From Canna indica (lineage: Eukaryota; Streptophyta; Magnoliopsida; Zingiberales; Cannaceae): a stretch of DNA of 64,000 nt. The position numbers were made by a program, and so were the translations under genes. The stretch spans positions 48,750,001-48,814,000 of the forward strand of contig CP136895.1 in NCBI GenBank assembly GCA_034359265.1, in the 5' to 3' direction. Shown in pieces: positions 11,118 through 22,112 of this stretch; position 1 is the stretch's first letter; each line of letters starts with the position of its first letter. The notes under the pieces were generated by a model. The model did not search any database and was not told the origin of the DNA. It saw only the letters and a program-made list of their open reading frames with translations.

Positions 11118-12478
11118 TGTAAGTTGAATGGCCTGCACTAGAGGGAGAGTGAATAGTGTGTTCACTAAAAATTATGCCTAATTCCAGTTTTAATCGATTC
11201 TTTATTATATAGGCAAAAGCTCAATTCAACTATATGAATATGGAAGCAATTGAATAGCAATTGAGCAAGCACAACTAATACCGATGCAAACACAAGTATC
11301 TATCTACTCTTTGATACTAGATGAGTTTATCAAGTTAGATAAAATTTGTGCTTTAGCAAAAAGATAATCAAAGTAAGACACAAGATAGATTTATAGTGCT
11401 CAATCAATGACAATGCTAACAAGATAGATTTATAGTGGTTCGGCCCCAATGTCTACTCCACTACCTAAGCACCCCGCTTTGGATTTCACACACAAATCCA
11501 CTAAGAGTTTCATACATTTGAGGACTTTTTATCGGAAAGTCTATTCACTCTTCTCCGAAGGCACTTCCGCACCCGGAAGTCTCCGCCTTCACACTGAGTG
11601 AACTCTCCCACCTCAAACCAAAAGAACACTCCAAACTTAGCTCACACAAGTGGTTTTACGTCTCTACACCAAGACTACCACTCAATCTAGCAAACCTAGC
11701 AACCTAGGTTTACACAAGCTTAAGTACAATAAATAAACCTAAAAAATATACAAGTAAATGGAGAAATAAACCAAACAAAGTGTACTTAGCTCCAATACTA
11801 AATCCCTAGTCCAATTGATGCCTTGAGAAGATGAATCTTGAAGGTTCAAAGGCAAGATCAAGGTGTAAGCATAGAAACTGGGGTTTGGAATGAAATGGCT
11901 CAAGAAAGCTTGAAAATAATCTTAGAATGGCTCAATGAAGTGTTCAGAAGGTAAGGAAGGCTGTCTTGGGAGTATATATAGAGATCCCAAGGCTAAGGGC
12001 TCAAAACGAGTTGTTCGACAGGTATATTTTGACTCGTTAGCACTTTCGGTCGACCGTGGGGTGACTTTCGGTCGACCGAGGGTCGATCGGACACATACTA
12101 GAAATTCCAGCCATATTCGGTCGATCGTTGGTCGACCGATTGGAAAGTACTCGTACTTTTTGTTCAATTGGCCAAAATTGCACAATTTCAACAAGGTTCT
12201 TTCTTCTGGTTCAGGTTTTGGGTTAGGTTCTTTTGGGATATTTGCATCGTAAAGAAGATTTTAGAAGAATTTTAGAATCCCTAAACTTAAACTCTATCTT
12301 CCAATGAATTCCTGAGCATCGACGATCATCCTTGCCAATTTCTCTGATTTTTTCAATCGAGGACGTTGTGCGCAAACCGACTAGGAACCTAAAAATATTT
12401 CTCTATAAAAATATTAGTTCCATGTTTGTTATCATCAGAACCGAGATTAAGACCAAAGTTAAAAACCTTAGGCCAAAA
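11118..12478 (-). mobile_element. Family A solo LTR in the tandem array
   Basis: Read on the minus strand, the LTR starts near 12478 (the plus-strand end is AACCTTAGGCCAAAA) and ends at 11118 (plus-strand start TGTAAGTTGAATGGCC). It holds the family A landmarks: an AACCACTATAAA-type block near 11430-11450, an LTR middle with CCTAGGTT, a TATATATAG promoter near 11975 and TCGACCGA palindromes at 12045-12145. Array sequence continues on both sides (ACCGC before, ACCCT after), so the duplication is imperfect. Confidence 0.8.
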
Positions 12479-13097
12479 GACCCTCTCTGGCTCTCACGAG
12501 CTTACACTCCCATCATGGTCCTTGGCCTTAGCGCCACTAAACGAGCTCCCACACTCTCAATGACCCCAAGTGCGGTCTTGCCTTACTCTCCTCGCGAGCT
12601 CGGCTTGATCCCAGACACGGTTCTTGGCCTCAATCGCCGCTCTCGGGCTCTCACACCCTTAACACTCCCAGTGTCGTCCTCAGCCTTAGCGCCCCTAAAC
12701 GAACTCTCACACTCTCAACGACCCCAAGCGCCATCCCACCTTACCCTCCCCACGAGCTCGGCTTAACCCCAGGCGTGATCTTCGGTCTCTGACGCCGCTC
12801 TCGAGCTCTCATGCCCTCAACACTCCCAGCGTGGTCCTCGGCGTCAATGCCACTAAACGAGCTCCCACGCTCTCAACGACCCCAAGCGCGGTCCTACCTT
12901 ACGCTCCTCACTAGCTCGACATGACCCCAGGCGCGATCCTCAACTTCAATCGCCGCTCTTGGGCTCTTACGCCCTCAATACTCCTAGCATGGTCCTCGGT
13001 GTAAGCGCCACTAAACGAGCTCATACGCTCTCAAAGACCCCAAGCGCGGTCTTGCCTTACGCACCTCGCGAGTTTGGCTTGACCTCGGGCACAATCC

Positions 13098-14487
13098 ATA
13101 AGTCAAATGTCCTACACTAGAGGGGGGTGAATAGTGTGTTTACTAAGAACTTAAGCCTAAATCCAATTTTAATCAGTTCTTGATTACTTAGGCAAATTCA
13201 CAATTCGATGACTAAATGCGAAAGAGAGTAAATATGAAAATTAAGTGAACACAAGTAATAGCAATATAAACACAGGTAATAGCAATATAAACAAAAGTAC
13301 TTATCAACACTTTGATATTCGGTGAACTTATCAAGTTATGCAAAGTAGGTGTTTTAGGAAAATAATAATCTACAAGTAAGACAAGCTAATAACAATCAAA
13401 TAATGGCAATTCTAACTGGATGAATTTATAGTGGTTCGGGACCCTTCCGTACTCCACTACCTAAGCACCCCACTTAGGGTTTTCAACATTAGCTTTACTA
13501 GATTAAATTTGTTTCCTTACAATGAGGACTTTACACTAGAGAATCTCCGCTCTCACACCGAAGGCACTTCCACACACGAAAGTCTCCGCCTTCATTCCGA
13601 AACCACTCTTCCACCTCAAACTCTAAAGGACAACAAATTCTAATCCTAGTAAATTAACTAAATCGGTGGACTTATGCCTTATGACCAAGGCAATGTATAA
13701 ACCAAGAAATACATTAAAACTATATATGAATCTTAATGCCTCACTAACCTAGCACTCTAGGTTATCACAATTTCAAATACAATGAAATAAACCAAAAAAT
13801 ACAAGAATAAATGGGGAAAATGTATAAACAATAATACTTAGGTCCAAAACTAAATCCCTAGTCCTCTTGATGCATTGAGAAGATAAATCTTGAAGGTTCA
13901 AAGACAAGATCAAGGTTTTAGCATGAAAACTAGGGTTTGGAATGAAATGGCTTAAGAAAGCTTGAAAATATTGTAAAAATTGCTCAATGAATAGTTTTGG
14001 TCCTAAGAAAGGTTGTCTTGGGAGATTTTATAAAGATCCCAAGAGTAGGGGCTAAAAAAGAGTCGTTCAACATATCTAAAAAGATCGACTGGGTGCTTCG
14101 ATCGACCGAGGGTCGGTCAAAATGTCATTGGACAAACCAGTGACAATTTGGTCGATCTCCGGTCGATCGACGATCGACCGATAACCCTAGTTTGGTTAAT
14201 TTTTGTAGTTTAACAATTTTTTGAGTTTCGTGTTTCGGTTTTTACTATATTTATGCATCAAATAGAGGATATTACAATAAATATCGACACCGTAAACCTA
14301 GACTCTAACTTTCAACGAAATTCAAGCGTTGATGAGCGCCCTTGCCGATTTCTTCGATATTTTCGATTGTGGACGTTTTGTGCAAATCGACTTAGAATAT
14401 GAAAATATTTCTTGCTCAAATATTTGTTCCTTGTTTGTTATAATGAAAACAAAGATTAAGACCAAGGTTGAAAACCTTAGGTCAACA
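13098..14487 (-). mobile_element. Family A solo LTR in the tandem array
   Basis: The plus-strand left edge is CATAAGTCAAATGTCCTAC near 13098 and the right edge is CTTAGGTCAACA at 14487. It is a full-length family A LTR in minus orientation, with TCGACCGA/TCGATCGA palindromes at about 14090-14185 and a TTATAAAG promoter at about 14030. Array sequence flanks both sides (ATCC before, TCCTCGGCC after). The duplication is not cleanly readable. Confidence 0.8.
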
Positions 14488-14529
14488 TCCTCGGCCTTAG
14501 TTGCCACCCTTGGGTTGTCACACCCTCAA

Positions 14530-15796
14530 TGTTGGCCTATGGTTTTCAACCTTGGTCACCATCTTGATTTTGATGATAACAAAATTATTCTAATGAATTT
14601 ATCAAGTGTTTGATCTCAGGTTGAGGTTACGATACGCACGTGAACTTCGTTAGGATAAAGTCAAGAAATTGGGAAAAATGGCTCTGTCATCAATCGAGTA
14701 GAAAATCTAGAGTTAGAAATAGATTTCATGTAATATGACTCTAGGATTATGTCCCAAGCCAAATCGTAATGTTATCCAGGTCCATACTTGGTAATGGAAC
14801 TCAGAAACGAAGCGCGAAAGCAGAAGACTCAAAACATAAGCCTCAGCCCAGGTTCGGTCAACCGGTCGGTCGACCGAATGAAGCGAAAAATTGGCAGTAG
14901 CTAATTCGGTCGACTGGACAAAGCAAAGAATTGGCAGTAGACAATTTGATCGACCAGCCAATCGATCGAATGTGGCCCGAAAGTGGCTAAATGCCTTCGG
15001 TCGCTCAGCGGTCGATCGGTTGGTCGATCGACGATCAACCGGCAAGCGATCGGGCGTCGCGAATGGGCAAAAAATGCCGGTTGGGTGCCCTAGCCAAGTG
15101 AGGGGTTATAAATACCACTCATAAACCTCCTCCGCAGCTATTGACAACTTCATTAAGCATATCTTTAGAGATTACAAGCCTAAAGGAGTTTATTTAAAGT
15201 CCAAATCTCCGTTTCCACACTCTCAATCCCTCCCCACTTTATCAAGCTTGGTCTTCACCGAGAAATCCATACTCGAAGCCTTGAAGTGCTTGGAGGAGAC
15301 GCGTTGGAGCTACATCAAGTATTGTTTTACATTTAAGCTCCATTTATATTATTTTCATCTTTCTTTGCATCGATTTTTAGGGTAGCTTGCAATGTGTGCG
15401 TGTAAACACCTTGGTGTCTTATAGATTGTTTGTTTTGCTAGAGAATAGGTGTTGAGGCTCGCCTCTAGGGTTGAGGGATAAGTCCTCATTGTATTCTTCG
15501 AAAAACTATCAATCTATAAAGTGTTAAGGTTATAAATCCTTGGTGAGGAGCCAAGATAGTGGAGTAGGCGGTGTTGGACGAACCACTATATATTTTGTGT
15601 TTGCATTGCTGTCATGATTGCTCAATTTGATTTTCACTTGTGCTTGATATAATTGTGATTGCATCTAGTCGCACTAAGAATCAAGTAACTTGAATCGGGT
15701 AGTTGAGTTGATTAAAATCGAAAAGAATTCAATTAATCATAAAAGTAGATGCACACTATTTAACCCCCCCCTTTTAGTGTGGGTATTTGTTCAACA
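14530..15796 (+). mobile_element. Family A solo LTR with perfect CTCAA duplication
   Basis: The LTR runs from TGTTGGCC at 14530 to CAACA at 15796 (1267 bp). CTCAA lies on both sides (14525-14529 and 15797-15801). Removing the LTR and one CTCAA restores the array unit CCCTCAACACTC. The TATA box TTATAAATA is at 15106-15114. The upstream palindrome cluster (14860-15050) has many TCGACCG and TCGATCG copies. Confidence 0.95.
14860..15114 (+). promoter_or_regulatory. Family A LTR promoter: palindrome cluster plus TATA box
   Basis: Several copies of TCGACCG and its variant TCGATCG, in both senses, occupy 14860-15050. A GCCGGTTG-like block follows, then TTATAAATA at 15106. The same arrangement occurs in the LTRs at 31603 and 59022. 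A regulatory role is inferred from position and recurrence. Confidence 0.6.
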
Positions 15797-16070
15797 CTCA
15801 ACACTCTCAGCATGGTCCTCGGCCTCAGAGCAACTAAATGAGCTCCAGCGCTCTCAACAAACTCAAGCGCGGTCCTGCGTTACACTCCTCGCGAGCTTGG
15901 CTCGACCCTAGGCGCGGTCCTCGGCCTTAGTTGCTGTGAAAATGCTCTGACACCCTTAGCAATCCCAGCGTGGTCCTCGGCCTCAGTGCCACTAAACTAG
16001 CTCCGACGTTCTCAATGACACCAAGTGGTCCTACTTTACGCTCCTCGCGAGCTCGACTTGACACCAGGAG

Positions 16071-17759
16071 TGTTGGTGAAATAGCCTCACTAGAGGGGGG
16101 GTGAATAGTGTGTTAACTAAACTTTTCGCCTAATTTTGGTTTTACATGTTTTCTTAAATTACTTAGGCAAATTGCAATTTATCAACTAAATGCGGAAGCA
16201 ATAATAAAGCAATTTAAACACAAATAAGGATATCAATGCTAACACAATTATTTATAGTGGTTCGGCCTCAATGCCTACTCCACTACCTAAGCAACCCGCT
16301 TAGGATTTTCAAACTAGTTTTATTAGATTATATCATTTCCCTTACAAAGAGGACTTTACACCGGAAAGTCTCTGCTCTCAAACCGAATGCACTTCCACAC
16401 TCGGAAGTATCCTGTCTTCCTAACGAGAGCACTCTCCCACCTCAACCTAAGGGACAACTCAATTAGCCTAGTAAACTAAGTTTACAATGGTGGATTTAAG
16501 CCTTAACACCAAGGCAACCACCTACTCAGTCAACCTAGCACTCTAGGTTTACACAAACTCAAATACATTAAAATAACAAGAAAATACAACACTAAATGGA
16601 GCAATAAATCAAACAATAAAATACTTAGCTCCACAACAAAATTGCTAGCTTCCTCTTGATGCCTTTGATGATGAAGCAATGAAGTAAAGGCTCAATCAAA
16701 GAGATGAAAGGTTTAAGCTAGGGTTTTCACAAGATTGGCTCAATGAGGGTTTAGAATTGATCAAAAGATGACTCAAAGAGGTTAGAACTGATCAACATCA
16801 GGGAGGAAGGCTCTTATGGCCTTGTATTTATAGGCCATGAAGAGAAGAGCAACACCTCTTTTCTCAACGGGCTAATTTTTGCCCGTTACCGACCGCCGAT
16901 TGCTTGCTGGTCTATCGTTGGTCGACCGACTGAGCGACTGCCGAGCGATCGAAGCACTCTGCTAGTTCTAGGCACCAGTCGATTGACCAAATTCCCTAAT
17001 GCCAATTTTTAGCTTCTGTTGGTCAACTAGTCGGTCGTCCGAACCTATGCAGACTGCTTGGTTTGACTGATTGTTCTACTTGTTTGTTCGTTTCTGGGTT
17101 CAGTCTTCGCTAAGTCAACTTATAAAAAAATTATTAAATTTAAGCTAATTACTTTAAAACATAAATGTTATATATGGATTACCCCCCATTTGAATTCAAT
17201 AAAAATATATAAAAAATCAAAATCCTTAAGAATCAAAATCCAACTTTTGGGGTCTAGTACAAATTTTTGAAAACTAGAAATTTTATAATCTTCCTGATCA
17301 AATATGGGTAGGCTAAAGGCTTTCATAAAATCATTAAAAATATCTTGTTATCTAGTTTTTACCAAAGGAACAATTATCGACATTTTTGGTGCCAAGAAAA
17401 TGTCTAGGTTATATAGCCCTCCAAGTAGCTCCCTAAGCTTAGTGAATTTCATGGCCGTTTTTTAATTTTATGGTTTTTCATGTTTTGAAGTTCGGGTTTG
17501 GTATTTTGGGTTCTTTTCATCATCATGAGGATTTACAACACATTCTAGATACCCTAAACCTAAACTCTCTCTTCCCGAAGAATCCCGAGCTTCGACGAGC
17601 GTCCTTGTCGATTTCTCCAATTTCTCTGATTTTTTTGATTGCGGACGTCGTGCGCTAACCGATATGGAACCTGGAAGTATTTCTCAATGAAACATTAGTT
17701 CTATGTTTGTTATTATCGAAACCAAGATTAAGACCAAGGTAGTAAACCTTAGGCCAACA
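16071..17759 (-). mobile_element. Family A solo LTR with perfect AGGAG duplication
   Basis: The LTR is in minus orientation. Its plus-strand edges are TGTTGGTGAAATAGCC (16071) and TTAGGCCAACA (17759), 1689 bp apart. AGGAG flanks both sides (16066-16070 and 17760-17764). TCGACCGA-type palindromes lie at 16890-17045 and a TATTTATAGG promoter block near 16825-16835. The U3 part (17160-17750) is longer than in the copy at 14530. Confidence 0.95.
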
Positions 17760-17945
17760 AGGAGCGGTCCTCAGCCTTAGTCGTCGTTCTCGAGCTCTCA
17801 CGTCCTCAACACTCCCAGTGTGGTCCTCGGCTTCAATGCCACTAAATGAGCTCCCACGCTCTCAATGACCCCAAGTGCGGTCCTTGCTTATGCTCCCTGT
17901 GAACTCGGCTTGACCCCAACGTGGTCCTCGGCCTCGACCACCATC

Positions 17946-18354
17946 ACAACTCTGACAATCACCAACAACTACCATAAAGGTACTTTCCATCATATCTCTA
18001 CTTGTGACAAGAGCAGTAGAACATCCTATAATATCAGGCACACAGTATTAGCCAAAAGGCTAACTAAAGGTTGGAGACACACGCCAAGATATTCAACTCA
18101 CAGAAACACAAAACAAAGCAATGAAGCAGGAAAATAAAATGCACAGAGGAGCATTTACCAACCCACGGGTAGGAGTTTAAAGGGTCCCGAAAGGTGACAG
18201 TCCATGAAAGACAATCATAGTTTTTTATATAACCCACATGCGGGCAATTCCCAAGATACCAACTTACTTATGAAGAACCGGAGACACATCGACAAACACA
18301 ATAAGGGTGTAGTCCCCTGAAACCTCGACCACCACCACTGGAAGATGATATGTC
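17946..18354. other. Unassigned Tat internal sequence
   Basis: No domain was recognised. It lies between the last tandem unit and the 3' end of the antisense ORF, so it is probably untranslated Tat sequence. Confidence 0.4.
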
Positions 18355-19380
18355 TCAGAAATAGCAATTGAAGGCCCCCCTCAGCCGACACAAGAACCTC
18401 TTCACCTCAGGGTCAATTAGGGCACCGTCCCTGACCACCTTGAAACACCCGATCTTAGAGAAGTTAGCCTCCGATGCAAGGAATTTGGCCTGCTCCAGCA
18501 TCCTTTCAAAACCATCAACGTATTTGCGTGATGGCTGCATCCCGGTAATGACATAACTCGCTTCCGAGCTCTTGCACCTTTTCCTTGAATCTCCTAGCCC
18601 CCGCTCGGCAGCTTTAGCCTCAGCCCTCAAACGGGACCCCTCCTCAACAACCGTAGCAAGATCATGATGAAACTTAGCTAGCTCTGCTCTCAAGCCATCG
18701 GACATGATCATGGTCTCCCTCACCTGAGTGCCAGATTAAAAAGTAGTAGATTTAACAAGCCTGACCTCGCAGTCTTTTACCTCATGGGCTTTCTTCATCT
18801 TTGCCAGCTCGGCCTTCTGTAACTCATTATCCCGAGCCCGAGCCTCAGACATCCCGAGTACAAATGTTCTCTCTCCCACCAGCTTGTTTACCAAACCCAT
18901 CAATTGGAGATAATCAGCCTTGATGTGCTTCGCCACATCTGCCCCCTCAGGCAAGCCCATTTGGATATCGAACGGGAAATGTTGACTATCATGAAGAGCC
19001 ATGTTGGCATGTTGTTCCGCCAATGGGGCCTCCTCTACCATTGACGTCTTTGGCGTCGCGACCATAGCCTCCCTAGGAAAGACAACCTCCTGAAGAGGTT
19101 GACTTTCGCAAACACATGGGCCCCTGGCTCTCCTTTTTAGCCTTAGACTAGAGCTAGGAGGAGTCGAGGAATCAAAAGACACTAGTGACCTAACTGACCC
19201 TATAGCCTAGGATCTCGAGGCCTATACCGACTTCAGCAAAGGCGGAGGAGGAGAGGCATCCACAAACTTCCCTTTTCCTTTACCGCCTATAGGGACATTC
19301 CCCCTCAACTCCTCCAGCTTGGCACGAAGGTTTGTTTCATTCAGCATCGAAGACATCCCACCGCATCAAAGGAATTTCAA
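18355..19380 (-). pseudogene. Tat antisense ORF, C-terminal part (coiled coil)
   Basis: Read on the minus strand, one frame runs from 19182 to 18355 with a single in-frame stop near 18733. A further upstream part to about 19380 (MLNETNLRAKLEEL, PIGGKGKGKF, a Pro-rich run) contains stops. Visible features are a basic block (LRLKRRARGP), then DYLQLMGLVNKLV followed by a heptad-rich Ala/Glu/Lys coiled coil (about 18890-18560), and a tail with YVDGFERMLEQAKFLASEAN. This resembles the C-terminal part of the putative gypsy-type transposase ORF that plant Tat elements carry antisense. Its function is unknown. Gypsy B separates it from its N-terminal part at 49091-49440. Confidence 0.6.
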
Positions 19381-19532
19381 ATCAGCACCCTCGAAATAGC
19401 CAAGGTATCAATACCTTATGATCCCGCCAAACTCACTAATATATATCTTGAGACGGAGGACTTGTCCCAGTTCCAGCTTAGCTATTCCCTGCAGGAGAAG
19501 GAAATGAAGGGGCAATGTCGATCTGTAATACC

Positions 19533-20198
19533 TGTTGGTGAAATGGCCAAACTAGAGGGGGGGGGGATTAATAGTGTGTTAACTAAATCCTTTTTGCCTA
19601 ATTCTGATTTTATTCTTTTCTTAAACTACTTAGGCAATTCACAATTCAACGACTAACTGCGGAAGTGAGTAATGAAGATAAACAATGTGATGCACAAAGA
19701 AAATAATGCTAACACAATTATTTATAGTGGTTCGGCCCCAATGCCTACTACACTACCTAAGCACCCCGCTTAGGATTTCCAAACTACCTTTACTAGATTA
19801 TATCATTTCCCTTACAAAGAGGACTTTACACCGAAAAGTCTTCGCTCTTAAATCAAAGGCACTTTCACACCCGAAAGTATCCTGCCTTCCTACTGAGAGC
19901 ACTCTCCCACCTCAACCTAAGGGACAATTCAACTATTCCTAGTAAATTAAGTTTGCAATGGTGGATTTAAGCCTTAACACCAAGGCAACCACCTACTCAA
20001 TCAACCTAGCACTCTAGGTTTACACAAACTCAAATATAATAAAATAACAAGAAAATACAACACTAAATGGAGCAATAAATCAAACAATAAAATACTTAGC
20101 TCCACAAAAAGATTGCTAGCTTCCTCTTGATGCCTTTGATGATGAAGCGATGAAGTAAAGGCTCAATCAAAGAGATGAAAGGTTGAAGCTAGGGTTTA
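19533..20198 (-). repeat. Family A LTR segment 1 of a mosaic 3' LTR
   Basis: The segment matches the end half of the A LTR, from the TGAAATGGCC edge through the AACCACTATAAA block to CTAGGGTTT at 20198. There the sequence jumps back to an earlier LTR position (ACAATTCAACTATTCC), already present at 19923-19940. The jump marks a partial LTR duplication. Confidence 0.75.
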
Positions 20199-20319
20199 CA
20201 ATTCAACTATTCCTAGTAAACTAAGTTTACGATGGTGGATTTAAGCCTTAACACGAAGGCAACCACCAACTCAATCAAACCTAGCAACCTAGGTTTACAC
20301 AAGTTCAAATACAATGAAA
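20199..20319 (-). repeat. Family A LTR segment 2, left of the CACTA insertion
   Basis: This repeats the LTR middle (CCTAGTAAACTAAGTTTACG, then CCTAGCAACCTAGG). It ends in AAA (20317-20319), the left target-site copy of the CACTA element, and resumes at 27821. Confidence 0.8.
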
Positions 20320-20860
20320 CACTACTAGAATATACCACATCAGCCACGGGAGTCACCGACGGCCGCCTCAGCCGTCAGAATAATTCACGGCTATGCGACG
20401 ACCATAGCGGTCGTGCCTGATGTAACTAAATCAGCCGCAGCTTGCAAATGGCCGTATAGAACCATCGCTCATAGTTGATGGCGCGCAAGGGGCGTGAAAT
20501 AAAATAAGTTATTGGCCACGGCTTAGTGGGGGCGCTAGAGCCGTTGGTGATATGAATAACCAAATCAGCCACGGCTCGCATACGGCCACATAGAGCCGTT
20601 GCTCATAGTTGATGGTGCACGCGGGATGCGAAATAAAATAAGTTATTAGCCACGGCTTAGCGGGGGCGCTAGAGCCGTTGGTCATATGAATAAGTCATTA
20701 GCCAAGACTGTAAGCGGCCGTCGCTTATTAATTAATGGCGCGAACACAACACAAAAATTAAAACACTCTACACCGACGGCTGAGAGTGTCGTCGGTCATA
20801 ATAAAATTACAAATCCACGGTGTTTCGGTGGCTTACGAGCCATCGGTGAAAATCCTTTTT
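20320..20860. repeat. CACTA 5' subterminal repeat region
   Basis: There are many copies of CAGCCACGG / CCACGGCTTA / AGCCGTTGG in both senses. Such subterminal motifs bind TnpA-type proteins in known En/Spm elements. Two near-identical 134-bp direct repeats (20431-20564 and 20565-20698) make up the core. Confidence 0.85.
20431..20698 (+). repeat. 134-bp direct duplication in the CACTA 5' end
   Basis: Both copies run from TCAGCCRC through CATAGTTGATGG, GAAATAAAATAAGTTATT and GGGGGCGCTAGAGCCGTTGG to ATATGAATAA. They are offset by 134 bp and differ at scattered bases. Confidence 0.9.
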
Positions 20861-21478
20861 ATTTGCGTTCGCACCCGACCCTTCCTCTTTCTTCCTCTTC
20901 TTCCTTGTTCTTTTCTACTCACCGCTGTCGCCTATTGCCACCACCGTTTGCCGCTGCCGATTGTCGTCCGACGATGCCTGTTGCCGCCGCCGTTAGTCGC
21001 TACCGGTGACCCTCTCCCTTCTGATATTCATCTCCTCCTCTCTCCCCATCTTGATCCCTCCATCTCGTTGCTCCGCGCCGGCATCGATCCGGCCTTCTCT
21101 GCATCGGCGTCGACCCAGCTGGCCCTCTTCGCGTCGGCGTCTACACGCCGACGCCATGATTTGGGGCCGATGGTAGTCGGCCCCAATGCAAATAGTAGCC
21201 GGCAGTGAAGCCGGCTATTGTTGATGCATGATTAGGGTTAATTAAACCCTAATCAATTATTTGATTCGGGTTTAATTAACCCCTAAACAAACTGTGATTA
21301 TGGTAATCATAGTTTGATTAGGTTTTTAATTAAATCCTTTAATTTTTTTAATTTTTTATTGTTAATTATTAGCAATTAATTGTTAATTAGGTAATTAGTT
21401 TGGTTATTGTTGATTAGGGTTTAATTATTTTTAGGTTAATTAATGAAATTAGTTTAATATTAATTAATTAGTATAAAT

Positions 21479-21668
21479 GGAATCGTCCATTGAGGACTCG
21501 CATCGGAATCGTCCATTTTGGACTCGCGGCCAAATCGTCCACTTTATACTCGCGGTCAAATCGTCTATGGTGGACTCGCACCGGAATCGTCCACAATGGA
21601 TGGACTCGTGCCGGAATCGTCCACTTTGGATTCGCACGGAATCGTCCACTATGGACTCGCATCGGCAT
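21479..21668 (+). repeat. 26-27-bp tandem repeats in the CACTA 5' region
   Basis: Seven units have the form GGAATCGTCCAYTWTGGACTCGC with a short variable tail. Most units contain a small inverted repeat (TCCA...TGGA). The array lies about 450 bp upstream of the transposase start, so it may be 5' untranslated or promoter sequence. Frames on both strands are free of stops through it because of repeat composition. Confidence 0.9.
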
Positions 21669-22112
21669 CCATAAATTTAGAAACAAATCAAGATGAGTTG
21701 ATACATTTCACGTACGCATCGATGAGTCAAGTTTTAATTTTGCAAAACCTTAGATCCGTTCGGGGGTTGTATGTTCGTGTAAATGAAGTTAATGATCTTT
21801 TATACGACGTACAACCCTTGAATTGTCCCTAATTGGACAATTTGGGAACATAGTTATTTATATTGCACTTAGTTTATTTTTTTTAGTCATTATTCATTTT
21901 TAAATTTTGGCTTGTATCTCCCTTGTTCTCCGATACGCGACTAGATGATATGCATATTTGGAGAACTGTAGGGAGATGCTGCCGAAATTTAGAATGAAGT
22001 TAATGACTAAAAGAAATTCTAAGTGCAATATAAATAACATGAATCCCGAATGGAATATGACCATCCCACCTAAAGACATTACCTAAAGATATTGTCAACT
22101 TTTTGACAGAAC

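Larger units (their letters stand above)
10784..17945. repeat. 157-bp GC-rich tandem array, interrupted by four A LTRs
   Basis: Five blocks share one unit: 10784-11117, 12479-13097, 14488-14529, 15797-16070 and 17760-17945. Recurrent landmarks are GGGCTCTCACGCCCTCAAC, GTGGTCCTCGGCCT, GAGCTCCCACGCTCTCAA and CGCGAGCTCGGCTTGACC. The spacing between equivalent positions is 157 bp (10807 to 10964) and 158 bp (12645 to 12803). Roughly nine unit-equivalents remain. The array lies next to the Tat antisense ORF, where Tat elements are known to carry 3' tandem repeats. Long frames across the units are by-products of composition, not a conserved protein. Confidence 0.85.

Noticed and set aside
11118..12478. 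Clean 5-bp target duplication for this LTR
   Set aside because: The flanks ACCGC and ACCCT match only with an indel, so I do not claim a perfect duplication although array sequence continues on both sides.
12332..12766. 144-codon frame rich in LSRPQ/TLSTTP-type motifs
   Set aside because: It runs from LTR sequence into the 157-bp tandem array. The similar peptides in other blocks come from DNA repeat units, not from a conserved protein.
20786..21208. Open frames of 107-140 codons in the CACTA 5' region
   Set aside because: Composition is Ser/Pro/Leu-rich in two overlapping frames with no domain. They lie in the leader of the CACTA element before the real transposase start.
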